Shown: positions 24,367 through 36,288, numbered from the stretch's first letter. The stretch is 64,000 nt of DNA from Triangularia verruculosa (GCA_033296885.1 MU863914.1:124001-188000), one strand, 5' to 3'. Translations and numbers: made by a program. Notes: generated by a model not told the origin, from the letters alone.

Positions 24367-24633
24367 GGAAGTGTCCCCGCATCTCTGGCTTTGTATCTCC
24401 CCGGCACTTGAGCAATCTCATGTGGTGGAATCAAAACAAGCACAGAGCTCTCTGGCCAAGTTTGCTCTTTCCAATCGAACACCGCAAACCCCAAACTCCG
24501 TCACTGCCGAGAACTCAATAGCCCCACTTTGAAGGGTTTGAGCTGTGTGCCGGGTGCCCTGAAGAATTGCAGCACCGCCTGAATCCATCCGACACATCCT
24601 CACATCTCACTTATCAGTCAATATCAAGTCGTA

Positions 24634-26718
24634 ATGGCGAGTACCCCGCAGCCCCCCGATATGAAAGATCTGGGCGCCAAAACCGCCGCCTTGAGAGCGA
24701 AGCTGGAGCAGTCTCGCCGCAAAAGTCACAGTCGCCAGTCTAGCACATATATCCCTCATCAGCTCCCTCCCAAGCGGCCTGCCAATATATCGCTGGAGGC
24801 TACTGATGACGACATTCAAGACTTGATCACTTCGATACGCGTCACTTCTGGTGGCGTCAATGAGGATGGCGATCTCGACCCATTTCATCAGTCGTACCCT
24901 AAACAGAAAGAAGTGCCTTCCACAACTATCAAGTCATCGCAAACCAAACAGCAGGCGTATCCTGAACAGCAGGGGACTCCTTCTGCCACTTTTAAGCCAT
25001 TGCCAAACCGTCAACAGGCGAATGCTGCAAAGACAGTGACGTCTTCTGTCAACCAAGAGCCCGATTCTTCAGCTTCTGACGTCTTGTCCAAGAACCAACA
25101 GGCGTATATTGCTAACTCACAGGTGTACACGGGCGTTATGCAACCCCCGTCATCAACCTTCAAGGAGCTGGTGCCAAGTAGCCAGAAACTCCTCAGCACT
25201 GATTCGCAGGCGATACAAGAGCTAGTTGATCGTGTTCCTGACATCAAAGACTGGCTGGAAATGACCGACTACCACAATCCAGAGACTCGGACAATAAAGT
25301 TGGATCGGTTTCGACGCCTGAGAAATCTTGCGGCAGAGAAGCAAAGACTTGAGGAGGAAGAACGAAGGCTCTTGGAGGAACAAGAGCACGACTTTCGCCC
25401 ACAGCAACGCCAGGCTAAGGTGGCCCCTTTGCTCACTCATGTACAGCCTGTCGCCACCGAGACGAGGCAAAGCTTGCCAACTCCCATCACGCCCAACAAG
25501 CCTGTGGCCGAGGACGATAGTAATAGCCTTGTTTTGTGGACTTCAAAGAGAGCCCACCCCGAAGAGGGAGCTGCGCAACAAGGAAGAGATAAAGTGCCTA
25601 GAGCGGACTCAGATGCCCGGATGGAGGGTCGCAAGACCGCATCATCTGAAGGGCTTAGGCGTACAGACTCTACTGACGATCACGCTGTATCTGTTTATTC
25701 TCGGCAACATGACACAGCTGAGCGCTCATCCTCTAGATACGATGCATTTGAGCGTCCGCCTTCTCGATATGATATAACCGACCACCCGCTTTCCCGCCGG
25801 TGTAGCTACCGTGAACCTTCCCGCCCTCGGCCAGACCCAGGAAGTCCTCCTCGCGGCCCTCGTAAGTTTGATAACTCAGGCCCGAGACCATTCCGTCAGG
25901 GTCATGGCGATGGCAACAATGCCGGTGAAACCCGGTCAAGATATGATAGTTACAAAGGACCCTCAGCTAGGGAATTTCAACGCCGGCACTCAACTTTCAA
26001 GGATAGAGAGGGCGGTGAATCACGACGTCTGGATTTGGGACGACGAGGTGGTTAGTATACCTAATATTCTCCGCCCCATGGTTGCGGCTTCATGTTCCCT
26101 AAGTAATCTTCATCGATACACGGGACTGATTAACGTGATCTTGGGTTTTGTAGATACTCGATTCTTCATCGTCAAATCTTTTAACGACGAGAATGTTCGC
26201 CAGTGTATGGAAGATGTAAGTGGACAACCCTATCATACATGCCGAGGCTTGCTGACAATATATTGCAGAATCTCTGGACCACGCAGGCCCACAACAGTGC
26301 GGTATTTGCCGAAGCCTTTGAACAGTGTAAAAACGTCATTCTTTTCTTCTCGATCAACCAGTCCGGCCATTTCCAGGGCTACGCCCGCATGGTGACACCA
26401 CCTTCGGACGAGGTGCCTAGGCCAGCATGGATGAGAGGCTTGCATTGGGAGTCCGGCGAGCCGTTTGCGCTGGAGTGGCTCAGTACCACACCCATTGAGT
26501 TTTCCAGAATTAGGTGGATCCGGAACTCTCTTAACGACAGCCAAGTCTTCTTTGGAAAAGATGGCCAGGAGATCGAGTTTCAGGCCGGGGTCGACTTGCT
26601 GAGGGAGATGGATCTGGTGCGTGAGCGGGAGCAGGAGCAGGAGCGTACGCGCTGGGAGGATCATCCAAGGAGGGGAGGTTATCATGGTTCTATGGTGAAG
26701 CAGGAGTCTACCCCCTAG
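24634..26718 (+). CDS. YTH-domain RNA-binding protein (probable m6A reader)
   Basis: YTH domains bind N6-methyladenosine in RNA. Exons are 24634-26050, 26154-26215 and 26269-26718, with introns GTTAGT...TTTGTAG and GTAAGT...TTGCAG, giving 642 residues. The long N-terminal part is disordered: Gln/Ser-rich, a Glu/Arg coiled stretch (RLEEEERRLLEEQ), then Arg-rich with repeated SRYD motifs. The YTH domain follows from about residue 473: TRFFIVKSFNDENV, NLWTTQAHN with the first cage Trp, VILFFSINQSGHFQGYARM, a LHWESGEPFALEWL block, and KDGQEIEFQAGVDLL. The KxGQEIE and domain layout resemble nuclear YTHDC1-type readers rather than YTHDF. Two copies of a repeat element bracket the gene, the left 267 bp before the ATG and the right 122 bp after the stop. 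Confidence 0.92.
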
Positions 26719-26840
26719 AAGGGAAATCGAGGAAGGCGAAAAACGGAGAAGGGAGACAATGTCAACGTGTTGAAATTGATGTACTCATAGCTATAAAGAA
26801 AAAACAAAGGTAGCGATTATCTACCTAGCGATACCCAAAC

Positions 26841-27256
26841 ACGCCGTAGACGAAATAATTGGTACTGCAAGCCATGATCACACTTTAAAAATAGTCGAAA
26901 AGGCCTATTGACTATCTTCTTTAGGCTTATTACTATCTTTTAAGGCCTTTTAACTATTCTTTAAGGCTTATTAACTATTTTTACAGCCTTTTCACTATTT
27001 TTAAGCCTTTTAACTATCTTTTTAAACCTTTTAACTATCTTTTAAACTTTTTAACTATCTTTTAAAGCCTTTTAACTATCTTTTACGGCCTTTTCACTAT
27101 CTTTTAAAGCCTTTTCACTATTTTTTAAGCCTTTTAACTATCTTTTAAGGCCTTTCAACTATCCTTTAAGGCCTTTCAACTCTCTTTTCATGGCCTTTGA
27201 TCATCTTTCAATATTGTTTGCCCACTTTGCAGTGCCAGTTATTTTGTCCAGGACGT
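26841..27256 (+). mobile_element. Small inverted-repeat (MITE-like) element, copy 2, 416 bp
   Basis: Same family and orientation as the 24135 element. Inverted ends lie at 26841-26870 and 27227-27256 (24 of 30 match). The interior has about 15 units of 20-21 bp, consensus near AAGGCCTTTTAACTATCTTT. The left 100 bp align directly with copy 1, with mostly C/T and A/G differences. It is expanded by about nine units relative to copy 1. No coding capacity. Confidence 0.78.
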
Positions 27257-27793
27257 GCCAAATTAGGCCAAGTTACTCCACTACTTGCGGAATCTCAACC
27301 AATCGCCACTCGAGCGCACAAACTGGACCCTGATCCGCAACCGCTTCACTGGCATCCTGCAAGCCCACCGGGCCAACCTTTAGCGTAGCGTCGCCAACGA
27401 TTGGTTTCAACGGACTCAACCATTCAAACTGCTCAAAACGCTCTGTCTTCAAGGTATACAGCCCTGTCGATGTTTTAGGGTTGGGTTATTGAATTGCCAG
27501 GGGGGTGGAGGCGCGGCTGGGAAATCTCATTGAGCAAGCAAGGGAGGATGGCAAAAAAGAGACACGCGTTTTTGTTCATCTGGCATCAATCACTGAGTCA
27601 AACTCTGGAGGTAGATTTTTCTTACACACACCGCTCTTCATTCCTCTTTGTGTGTGAGAAGGTGTCAAATTCAGTTCATTTTTTCAAGAAATTTTACGAA
27701 TTGATATATACATACATGATTTAGTTTTTTTTCTTTCAATTTTCCTGTCGTCTTTTTGTTCATCGCGGATTCTTTCACAGCGAAACCGCAACA
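27257..27793. other. Intergenic region and leader of the DUF2456-type gene
   Basis: No supported gene. The last 130 bp are T-rich, as in many fungal leaders. A TGAGTCA heptamer occurs at about 27594. Confidence 0.5.
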
Positions 27794-28717
27794 ATGACCC
27801 GCTCCTGGAACCCCTTCTTCACCCGATCACCACCACCACCAGCAACAACATCCCCCTCCACACCCACAGTCAATGTCGCCCCCTCGGACCTCGAATCCGC
27901 CAGTTCCACCTCCCGGCCTGTCTCCCCTCCCCGTCCATCCTCCTCTCCCCTCCGCGATGATGCCGCCACCATCGCCGTTTCCGACGAGAAACAACTCCTC
28001 CCGACAACATCAAAACTGAGCACACACCAATTCATCTATCTATTCGTGCTGGACGGCCTCGGTGCACTGGTTGTGTCAGGAGGTATCAACTTCGCGATCG
28101 CCTACGCGATGTACACCGCGCCGCAGTACACCACCGGCATCTCGGGGAACCCACCAGACACGATAACGCTCTGGTCCTTCCCTTCCACTTTGGCAGGCGA
28201 TGCGGCGGTTACCATCATCCTCCAGTGTCTCGTCACCTGGCTTATTGAGCTGTTCCTCGTCAACCGTGACCTCAAGAGGGGAGGAGTCGCGCCGGTGGGG
28301 ATGTTCAACTCGACTGGATTGTTGAACGGTAAATTGGGGAGGTGGTTCTGCTCGTTGCCTGCGCTGGAGGTTAGTGAGAAGGGGGTTGTTGTGGAGGGGT
28401 CGAGGGCGGTGTCGCCGTATCCGACTGGGTCTGGGGTTCTTGGGTGGGTGAGGTTTCTTCTTGCGCAGGCGACGAGGAGTATGGTTGTTGCGATGGTGAG
28501 TTTTTTGGTGTTTTGGGGGCCGACGGTGGGGTTGTTGATTGCTGCTGGGAGGAGTAATGGGAAGGGGGATTGGGAGTATGATGCCACTTGGACGCCGCAG
28601 TTGTTTAAGCTTATTTTGGGAGGGGTGTTAGGGTTGGTTACTACGCCGGTCATGGCTGGGGTTTGGCTTGTTAGGGCTGGATTGGTTATGAAGGAGAATG
28701 ATGGGGAAGGGAAATGA
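27794..28717 (+). CDS. DUF2456-type multi-pass membrane protein, 307 aa
   Basis: Fungal conserved membrane protein of unknown function, related as far as I can recall to yeast YHL026C. There is a single exon. The first 70 residues are Ser/Pro/Thr-rich and cytosolic-like. Hydrophobic segments follow at about 75-105 (FIYLFVLDGLGALVVSGGIN), 130-160 (GDAAVTIILQCLVTWLIELF), 235-260 and 280-300, suggesting four membrane passes. The pattern GGINFAIAYAMY and the LVNRDLKRGGVAP loop are what I associate with the family. The ATG context (GCAACAATGACC) is good. It is convergent with the GPI mannosyltransferase, 275 bp between stops. No enzyme motif is seen. Confidence 0.85.
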   Translation: MTRSWNPFFTRSPPPPATTSPSTPTVNVAPSDLESASSTSRPVSPPRPSSSPLRDDAATIAVSDEKQLLPTTSKLSTHQFIYLFVLDGLGALVVSGGINFAIAYAMYTAPQYTTGISGNPPDTITLWSFPSTLAGDAAVTIILQCLVTWLIELFLVNRDLKRGGVAPVGMFNSTGLLNGKLGRWFCSLPALEVSEKGVVVEGSRAVSPYPTGSGVLGWVRFLLAQATRSMVVAMVSFLVFWGPTVGLLIAAGRSNGKGDWEYDATWTPQLFKLILGGVLGLVTTPVMAGVWLVRAGLVMKENDGEGK

Positions 28718-28992
28718 ACTCGGGTAATGGCTTTGGTATAGGATGGAGGATCATTTTGGGATTGATGGACATGACAAAGAAGAGATGGGTTCAATGAAGG
28801 ATATGGCACGAAAACCAGGCTTGGACTTGGGTGGACACGACAGCGATGGCAACGGGATATCACCTGGGACGGAGGACAAACGTATAGACAGATGGGATTA
28901 AACACGACGGGATACAAGACTGGATATGCGACAATATTTACCAACTAGATTAATACATAATATAATACTAATATCTCAACACCACCGCCCGC

Positions 28993-30584
28993 TCATGCCG
29001 GAGGCAAGAAAGAAGTAAACAGCACCCCCTGAATCAACGCGTACAAAATCATAAACTTAACAATATACCCGCCCATCTTCTCACCTCGGATCAAGCTCCC
29101 TGCCACCCACCAGTACCACAGGGGATACCCGGAAGATATCCTCGTGATAATCTGTACATGGTACATAGCAATAGCAAGCACAGCCAGCACCACCTGAGCC
29201 ACCGCCGCAGATTGAACAAGCGACGTCAGCTGGGACGACTCGACGGGTTTGGCGGCAGTCACAGGCTGCCGAGCCGACGACGTGAGTTGCTCCACTCCCG
29301 ATCGGACTAGGATCGCCAACATGGGGGTGGCGAGCAAAAACAACGGAAGATTAGAAATCGTCCAGTACCGGAGGAAGCCGACATTCCTAGACGACAAAAG
29401 AAAAAATTGCAGTCAGCAGGTGATCTTGGCGAAAATTCTCGGAAAATAATGATGGTCTTACCAATAGTGCTCCTGAACAAAGGTGAAAATGCTTGGGAGG
29501 GAGGCCTGACACCATGGCCGAGGCTCTACGTCGGATGCGCCGGAACAGAACTCACCATAGGCGATCGTCTGAGGGATTATTGATCCAAGAGCCACGCAGA
29601 TGCCACCGATGCCCAGTGCCGCGAGGCGGCGGGTGGTGTCGAGCGGCTTCTGGGTTAGCCTCGGGAGGTGCTGTAAGACTTCCCAGGCAAATGGGATGCC
29701 GTTCAAGATTCCATTGCTTCGGAATGCCGTGGCCAAGCCGAAGAAGATTCCTGAAAGCACTAGGTTGATATCACGATCAACAGGGCGGCTCTCGGCTTGG
29801 CAGCTGGCGGCAAATAGGAGATATCCGGTAAAGGCGAGAAAGGCGTAGGAGCTCTCCATGTAAGGTGCCGTAAGAAACATGCCGGCAGGCGAGATGGTAT
29901 GCAGCAGAGCCGCAACCAAAGACAGCGTGCGATCCCGCCACACAACTTGTCCGAGGCGGTAGAGCACAATCACGGATAGAAGATGGGCCGTATTGGCCAC
30001 CATAACGCCAACCACGGCTTCAAGAAGAACTCCCCCATCTGCTGGAGGGGCTATACCAAGATACCTTGCACCTACCAGATTGAGAACACAGAGTGTCAGC
30101 GTTCCATAGTGATGGGAATATGAATGTAACCAACAAGATTTCCAAACACTTCATGGTCTCTTTATTGTGGTCTCAAGGACGAACAATTCCATCACTCACC
30201 TTGAAGAAGCCCTCTGACCACGATGGGCAGCCCGGCACCAAAGGCCCATTCCTGCTCAAATACATATCCTCGCTTTGCAGAACTGAGAAAGTAAATGGCA
30301 TCCCAGCTGGCCAACCGCGAGACCAGATTACCAATGAGACCCAATGGCTGCTGAGCCCGTTGTTGGCCCGCCGCCGCCGCTTCCACGCCACCGAGCACCA
30401 ACAGACTGGCCGAGGTGTCATAGGCGTCACCCACGAGGGTGCTTCCAAAGGCAATAGCGAATAGCACAGTCTTCCATATCAGAAACGCAGTCACTAGACT
30501 TCTGTATGGTTTCGTGGTGCTGACAATGCGGGCGGTGGGTACATGAGCACGGGGGCTCTTGGAGCTGGCAGATGAGGCTGTCAT
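28993..30584 (-). CDS. GPI18: GPI mannosyltransferase 2 (PIG-V family)
   Basis: ER membrane enzyme that adds the second mannose to the glycosylphosphatidylinositol anchor precursor using dolichol-phosphate-mannose. Exons are 30200-30584, 29462-30071 and 28993-29386, with introns of 128 bp (GTGAGT...GGTAG) and 75 bp (GTAAGA...TCTAG), giving 462 residues, which is normal for the family. Features seen: a first membrane segment, then RLASWDAIYFL with the conserved W-D pair in the lumenal loop, SPAGMFLTAPYMESSYAFL, a LATAFRSNGILNG block, and the PWCQ...FVQEHYWNVGFLRYW region ahead of the last helices. The ATG lies at 30582-30584. Essential in yeast. The match is convincing over the whole length. 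Confidence 0.93.
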
Positions 30585-32866
30585 GTTTGCCCAAGTCAGG
30601 CAGGCGGGGAAGGCTGGTCGGGGGAACTAGGATACCGTGCTCAACGTCCAAAACCACATGGCTCCGAGGATGCAAGTCTAAAAATGAAATTTCAAATTTT
30701 CCGAAGTACGAAGTACCCGCCACAGGGAAAGCGGAATGCGAGATTTGCTGTGCCGGTTTCTGTTCGTTTGGTAACGGCCGGCCTTCTGGTGGTTGGACGT
30801 TTTGGCAGCTGAGGTTTCGGTTGGCAGCGCTGCATGGTGGGGCATCCAATTGAAACAAGGTGAGGCTGATGGGCCCCACTGTGTAGGGGTGGCTTTCGTG
30901 GCTTTCCACGTTGTTTCTCGAAACTTGGGAGTTGAAGATGAGCGACCCTGAGCGCAGATCTCTTCCGTCAGCTGTTTGGACAACCGTATTCTTCGGTTTC
31001 CATAATGAATCCTATCCGCACGCAAGACTTGAAAATGCAGTTGGTGCCGCTCAGCTGACACGTCATCATGTCACATGATATTAGAAACCCAAAGAATTCG
31101 AGCAAAGTCGAATATTGAATTGATAATGGTTCGTGATGATGGATCAGCAAGCCTTCTTCGTCAAAAATCTCGGTGACATTTTCAAGACTGGAACGGGGAT
31201 CGGTGTTGCGAAAGCTCCGGGTGCCGGGCGGGGTGGGTCCCCCGAGCCCGTGCCAAGCACTCCCGGCAGAGGAACCCGATGAATGAGTGATCCTGCTGTT
31301 CATCCGATGATGATGATGAGCTGCCAGCCGGGGCAGCTCGAGTGTCGACAGGTTCGGGATTGTCATGGCAGCCTGTAGCACAGCATAAGCAATTTACTTC
31401 GTTGGAATCGCTTCTTGCTCCCGCTGCCATTCCCCAGGCCTGTGCCTAGGTACTCCCGCTTCCAAATGTCACCCTACCATGCCGACTTGACAAGCCAATG
31501 CAGCAGAACAGCCTCCTGTGCAACCTGGAGTAACCTTGCGCTCCACGCTGCCGTCAGCTGCTCCTGGACTCGAAACAGAGCTCAAAGTCCTTGCCATCAA
31601 TTTGTCCGGACCAACATTGGTTCATCTGATGCTGCGAGAACAACACACCTCGCACGAGAGAACCCACTTTCATCCCTAGACCGAGACCAGGTCCCTCTGT
31701 GGGTGTTGCCCGGTCTCCCTACCACAGTAGGTCGAGCAGGTTGACCGCCTCGCAACCTCTTCTCAAAATATGCTTCTATTTTTCTCGTTGTCGCGCAATT
31801 GATCGAGTCCTTGGCCGGGTGTATTTGAAGCTTGAAGATCGCCGCGCAGCCGCACCCCGACTGCTCACTGCAATATCGGAATCGACCCGACCGCTTGGCA
31901 CCACTGCCCTTCTCAAATCATCGGCGCTTGATTGCCCAAAACCCGTTCCAGCAACCAGGATCTCCCGCGCTGTGCCCCTCCACCCGCTGATTCTCACGGT
32001 GCCCACCACCTGCAAGGAGTCCACAACGGAGACAGGGCGAACGAGGTTTTCCGCTCCTCCCTGAGCTTCAGCTTCGGCCTTATTGGGCCACCCGTGGGCG
32101 TTGGACGGCGTTCAGCTAATTAAAACCAACAACGCCAGCTTCCTCCTCAAGCTTCGTGCTTCACCCAATCCAACCTCCCTCTGCTGAGGCGAACCATTGG
32201 CATCTCAACGGCTGGATAGCTTCTCCAGCCTCTATTCTCGACTCTCTTTCGCTAGCAGGCAACAACAACATCACTCCGAACCCTTTTCGTTTGTACTATA
32301 CGCACACTCTTTCCAGCCGACCAAGCCCTCCGCTCGACTGCGAAATCGGCTTTGACTTGTGATACTGTCAGACAGACACGACAGTGGTGCCAAACGAGAC
32401 GGACAGCACGCTACGTCTCGCGCCGCTCGATCGATCGACGGCAGCTGCTGTAGCCTGCCGACCACTGCTGTAAACTTGCAGATTCGCCAGCCTCGGCAGC
32501 TTGGCTTGCCGCTCGTCACTCCTCCGTCACAGCCGGTTGATCCTGCAAGAACAGGCGGCAACTTTGGCCAGTGGAGTTGCCCAGAACTCCTGACGTCGAC
32601 GCCTTGTGCACGACTGAAGAAAAGAGCTCACCAGTTCATCGGTGGAGGTGCTATCGAGAACACCGCCCCAGGGCAGCTGGAGCCGTTGGAACACAGCAGC
32701 GCTGGGCACTGCTGGGATAGCCTCCAAACTACCAACCCCACACACATCTAACGCAAGGCCGGTCCTTTGCAGCTTCCAGACTCAACTCCACGGTACTTTT
32801 TCTTTTTTTTTCTTGCACTTGTCAGCGTTTCTGTCTTTCCATGTCTGCAGGAAGGAGCCTATAAGA
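30585..32866. other. Intergenic region and long leader of the next gene
   Basis: No gene recognised. The 75 codons directly upstream of 32867 are open in frame but have no ATG. The sequence TGTCTGCAG at 32843-32851 looks like a 3' splice site, so a leader intron is possible. Confidence 0.5.
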
Positions 32867-34930
32867 ATGTTTCTTCACTCGGGCGCGAGCCTCCATGGCC
32901 ATGAGTACTCGAATCGCCCTTCACCATCCACTCCTCCAGCCGCCACCCATAACCTACGAAGCCCCTTATTACGTTCTGCCTTTGCGCCACCAAAACAGCG
33001 GGTGAACGTTGATGGCGCATCTGCCCCCATTCTGCGCCAACGCCCGGCGTCTGATTTCATTCCCCGCGCCCTATCACCCGTTGTGCGGTTCCGCGAGGAC
33101 CCAGAGGACGACGCCCCTCCCCAAACGCCCGCCATGCCAGAACCGCCATCGGATTCGGAACTTAGTGATGCAACGCATTCGAATGCCGGTACACTAGCAA
33201 CCCGGTCCACGCCACGGCGCCGCCGCCATCGAGTTCAGCGCAAAAGCACCACGTACGGGCTCGGATATCCCATGCCGAAGCTCCTCGACAAGACCAAGTA
33301 TGTTAGAAAGGTGTTGCCGAGACTGCTTCTCCAGCTCCAATTGGTATCAGAGGATGGACGGTCAAGACCTGTGCTCGAGGTATTCCCATCATCTCGAATT
33401 GCTGGCCCGGTAATAGCTCCCCGGTTAGCGAAGCGGTTTCCGGGCATCTTTGGGGTCAAGCACTCTCTTGCTTATGATGATATTGTCCTGGTAAGAAGGG
33501 ACGATGATCATCAGGAAAGCGATAGCACCGAAGGCGAGAGCGATGACGCGCTCGAGAAAAGGAAACTCGTGGCCGTCTACAGCCCACTGCGTCATTCGGA
33601 CGAGGCTGAGATTGTGTTGGATGACGGGACGGTGTGGGTTGCCAGGCCACTGCCGAATGGCTCTTGGGACTTTGTACACACCGATGACAAAGGCGATACC
33701 ACTACGGCGCGATGGGCTCGCAGGCACAAACCAGCACCAACAGCGCTTTCAACGGAGCCGGGGACGCCATCATCCGCGACAACTCCTCAAACCCGCTATA
33801 CATTCAGCATGATCAACCCGCTCACTCGCAGGCATCCAGTCATGGCATCTCTTACCCCTTCATCTCTAGACATCCGAGACTCCTACACTTCTGTCTCTAA
33901 CCCTTCAAGCCGATATCAACCGCCACGGCACGGACGCGGCCGTTCCCTTTCGAATGTTACCTGCAGCACCGTTCCAAACTCACCGTCTCAGCAATCATCA
34001 TTATGTTTCTCCACAGACGGTGAAAGCGACTCTGGGCTTGGGATGCCGGTTTCTTTGAATCAGGAAATGGCCGAAGCACCAGTGCACGCAGTGGATGAAG
34101 CCACCAAGAATCTTATCTCGGTGACAGCTCTGTGGGTAGCTCTCTCCTCAGGCTGGTCGTCAGCCCACACTCCCACCACTAGCACTCCAGAATCGGCAGC
34201 TACCACCCCATCCATGGCAACCACACGGGTAGGGCGCAACCGCAGGAATACCTGGGGGAGCAGAGCCTCCAACACATCGGACGCTGGGCAGCGATCGGAA
34301 TGCGCAGACCTCGTCATGGGGATCGCCAAGCGAAACTCGCTGCCTCCACAGTGCCTGCCCGAAGAATCCGACAACGACAAGCGATCAGCAACGCCAACCG
34401 GAACCCCAGTCATTTCCCGCTCGTCGACCCCAGTATCAAACATGTCCACCAACCCGAAAGCGGCCCCCAGGAGAGCAACCAGCACAGGCGCGGCCTACAT
34501 GCAGAGGCGGCTTCGAGCGAGTTCCACATCTGAGGCTACGGTAGCTGAAGTTGCGGAGATGAACGCAGCGAAGAACAGTGCAGTAGCGGAAACCGACACT
34601 CAGGCCCAACCCGAATCATCGACTACCGCGCCGCAACCAGTTTCGGCTGGGCCGGGTCCTATCCGCCCCTCGCTCAAGCCAAAAGGGAGCAACGTTCACC
34701 GAAATAGCAGTATTACCATCAAGGTCGTCTCATCACCCAACAGAGAAACTCACGGGGTGACGGTGAAGAGGAGCAGAAGCTTATTCTCTTCTTCAAAGAG
34801 GGCAGATAAATGCAAGGTGACGGAGCGTGACCTGGGCGAGGGGTTGAATTCTCCAGGGAAGGAGAAGAAGAAGCTGAAGGAAAGGTTCTCGAGGTGGATG
34901 AGTAAACTGGGTGTATCTTCTTCGCGCTAG
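32867..34930 (+). CDS. Large Ser/Pro-rich protein of unknown function, 687 aa
   Basis: I do not recognise the family. One exon from the first in-frame ATG. The N-terminal 120 residues are disordered (Pro/Ser/Thr) and end in an Arg/His-rich patch (RRRRHRVQRK). A folded-looking core of about 120 residues follows: GLGYPMPKLLDKTKYVRKV, LLLQLQLVSEDGR, PVLEVFPSS, then AYDDIVLVRR and, after an acidic Ser/Asp/Glu stretch, DDGTVWVARPLPNGSWDFVH. The C-terminal 350 residues are Ser/Thr-rich with many SP/TP sites, and the very end is basic and amphipathic (KLKERFSRWMSKLG). There are no membrane segments. A scaffold or regulatory protein is plausible, but that is only inference. Confidence 0.85.
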   Translation: MFLHSGASLHGHEYSNRPSPSTPPAATHNLRSPLLRSAFAPPKQRVNVDGASAPILRQRPASDFIPRALSPVVRFREDPEDDAPPQTPAMPEPPSDSELSDATHSNAGTLATRSTPRRRRHRVQRKSTTYGLGYPMPKLLDKTKYVRKVLPRLLLQLQLVSEDGRSRPVLEVFPSSRIAGPVIAPRLAKRFPGIFGVKHSLAYDDIVLVRRDDDHQESDSTEGESDDALEKRKLVAVYSPLRHSDEAEIVLDDGTVWVARPLPNGSWDFVHTDDKGDTTTARWARRHKPAPTALSTEPGTPSSATTPQTRYTFSMINPLTRRHPVMASLTPSSLDIRDSYTSVSNPSSRYQPPRHGRGRSLSNVTCSTVPNSPSQQSSLCFSTDGESDSGLGMPVSLNQEMAEAPVHAVDEATKNLISVTALWVALSSGWSSAHTPTTSTPESAATTPSMATTRVGRNRRNTWGSRASNTSDAGQRSECADLVMGIAKRNSLPPQCLPEESDNDKRSATPTGTPVISRSSTPVSNMSTNPKAAPRRATSTGAAYMQRRLRASSTSEATVAEVAEMNAAKNSAVAETDTQAQPESSTTAPQPVSAGPGPIRPSLKPKGSNVHRNSSITIKVVSSPNRETHGVTVKRSRSLFSSSKRADKCKVTERDLGEGLNSPGKEKKKLKERFSRWMSKLGVSSSR

Positions 34931-36288
34931 AGGGTCGTGAAGAGGAGGGGGAGGGGGGTTGTTGGTGCTGCTGCTCGAATCAGTGTTCGTGAGATGCTCT
35001 TTTGAAGGTGTATTACCGTGACACTGTATGTCTTGCGTGTGTATTATACTTGTAAAATCCCACCTTTATTCGGCATGTGCAGGTTTCTGTGGGAGTGGAT
35101 TGATTGATAGAAGGGTAAAGACGGAATAGAGGGAAAGTAAGGATTGTGTTAGATACCCCCTGCAGTACTATGGGACTGTTTACAGAATAGAAAACTGCGC
35201 TTTCTTGATATACATGGCGGTCCGCTTTTACAGTAGCTGTTGGTTGGTGTTGCTGTGGCTTTTATTGAACAAAGGCGGCCTAAAATGGAAAGTAAACAAA
35301 TATGGTTAAGGAGGTAAAAATGGGGGGAGAAATGCCAAGACTTGGTTGTGCTGGCTGGAATCCTTCATGTCCCAGTATTGCCTACCTGCTCATTCTCTAG
35401 TTCCTAGGGTTCATTGGTCTGTCCGAACTATATCCAACAAATGCCATTCATCCCAGTCGATAAACTCCTGTCCGTTCGCAAGCGCTCACCCCGACTGGCC
35501 ACACTCCTTTCCGCCCACGGTATGCACTTCATCCCCCTTGATGATTCGGAATGGGTGGATGTAGCTTCATGGTCTCAGAATTTCTTCTCCACAATGTAAG
35601 TGTTGGGGAAGGTGGCCATGAGGCGTCCGTCCCGCTGTGCTTTGCAAGCGATGGTTCGGTGGCCCGTGCTAGCTTTTTTCTCATTGTGCTGGGTTTTTAA
35701 TGGAATACCGCTCTTAGTACCTATTTTATATGGGCAAACGGATCAGCTGGGCGCTGAGTGACATAGATTTAGGGTGTGGTGGAGGGTGGTTGAGGCCGGG
35801 AAGCTGCTTTTCCTCCCGGGAAGGCTTGCCAAGCCAACACACTCTGGGCTCTCTCGCACGTAAATCAGGCCTTTCGAAGTCGAATGAGAAGAAAAAGCTA
35901 GCACGGGCCACCGAACCTCTCGCTTGCAAAGCACAGCGTGGGAGCCATGGCGCCTGCCTTGTGTAGCTACCAAAGGTTAAAGAAGCCACAACCCCACAAC
36001 CGTCCATCTCTCTCAGAATAATCTTTTCCTTATCAACACCATCCAGATATTGAGTTCTGATCACTTCGCTCATCCACAGCAAGCCACCTTTGTGTCCAAA
36101 ACTGAAATCTTCCCAGGCTCACCTGACACAAATATATAACATGGACAGGCTCTTCTCTCTGGCCTGGAAGCTTCATCAACCTGATCATTCCATCAAAGTC
36201 ACCCGTCACTCTTCTTCGAGGTCTTTATTCTCCAATACCTTCACATACCCTTACCGGTATCAAACCTTCCGAAACGTCTACCCCCGCG
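34931..36288. other. Intergenic region
   Basis: Apart from the possible small gene at 35441 nothing is supported. The right end is the leader of the F-box/ankyrin gene and contains an upstream ATG near 36141 that opens a different frame. Confidence 0.5.
35441..35757 (+). CDS. Possible two-exon small protein, 64 aa
   Basis: Not recognised. Exon 35441-35595 has good codon use and ends in a strong donor (ACAAT-GTAAGTG). The nearest acceptor that keeps frame is CTCTTAG at 35711-35717, giving a short second exon 35718-35757 that ends in TGA. The first exon reads MPFIPVDKLLSVRKRSP then HGMHFIPLDDSEWVDVASW. Without splicing the frame stops at 35597. It could also be the remnant of a longer gene. 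Confidence 0.3.

Noticed and set aside
32642..32866. Starting the Ser/Pro-rich gene at 32642
   Set aside because: Start codon would be GTG; the first ATG in frame is 32867, and a likely 3' splice site lies just before it.
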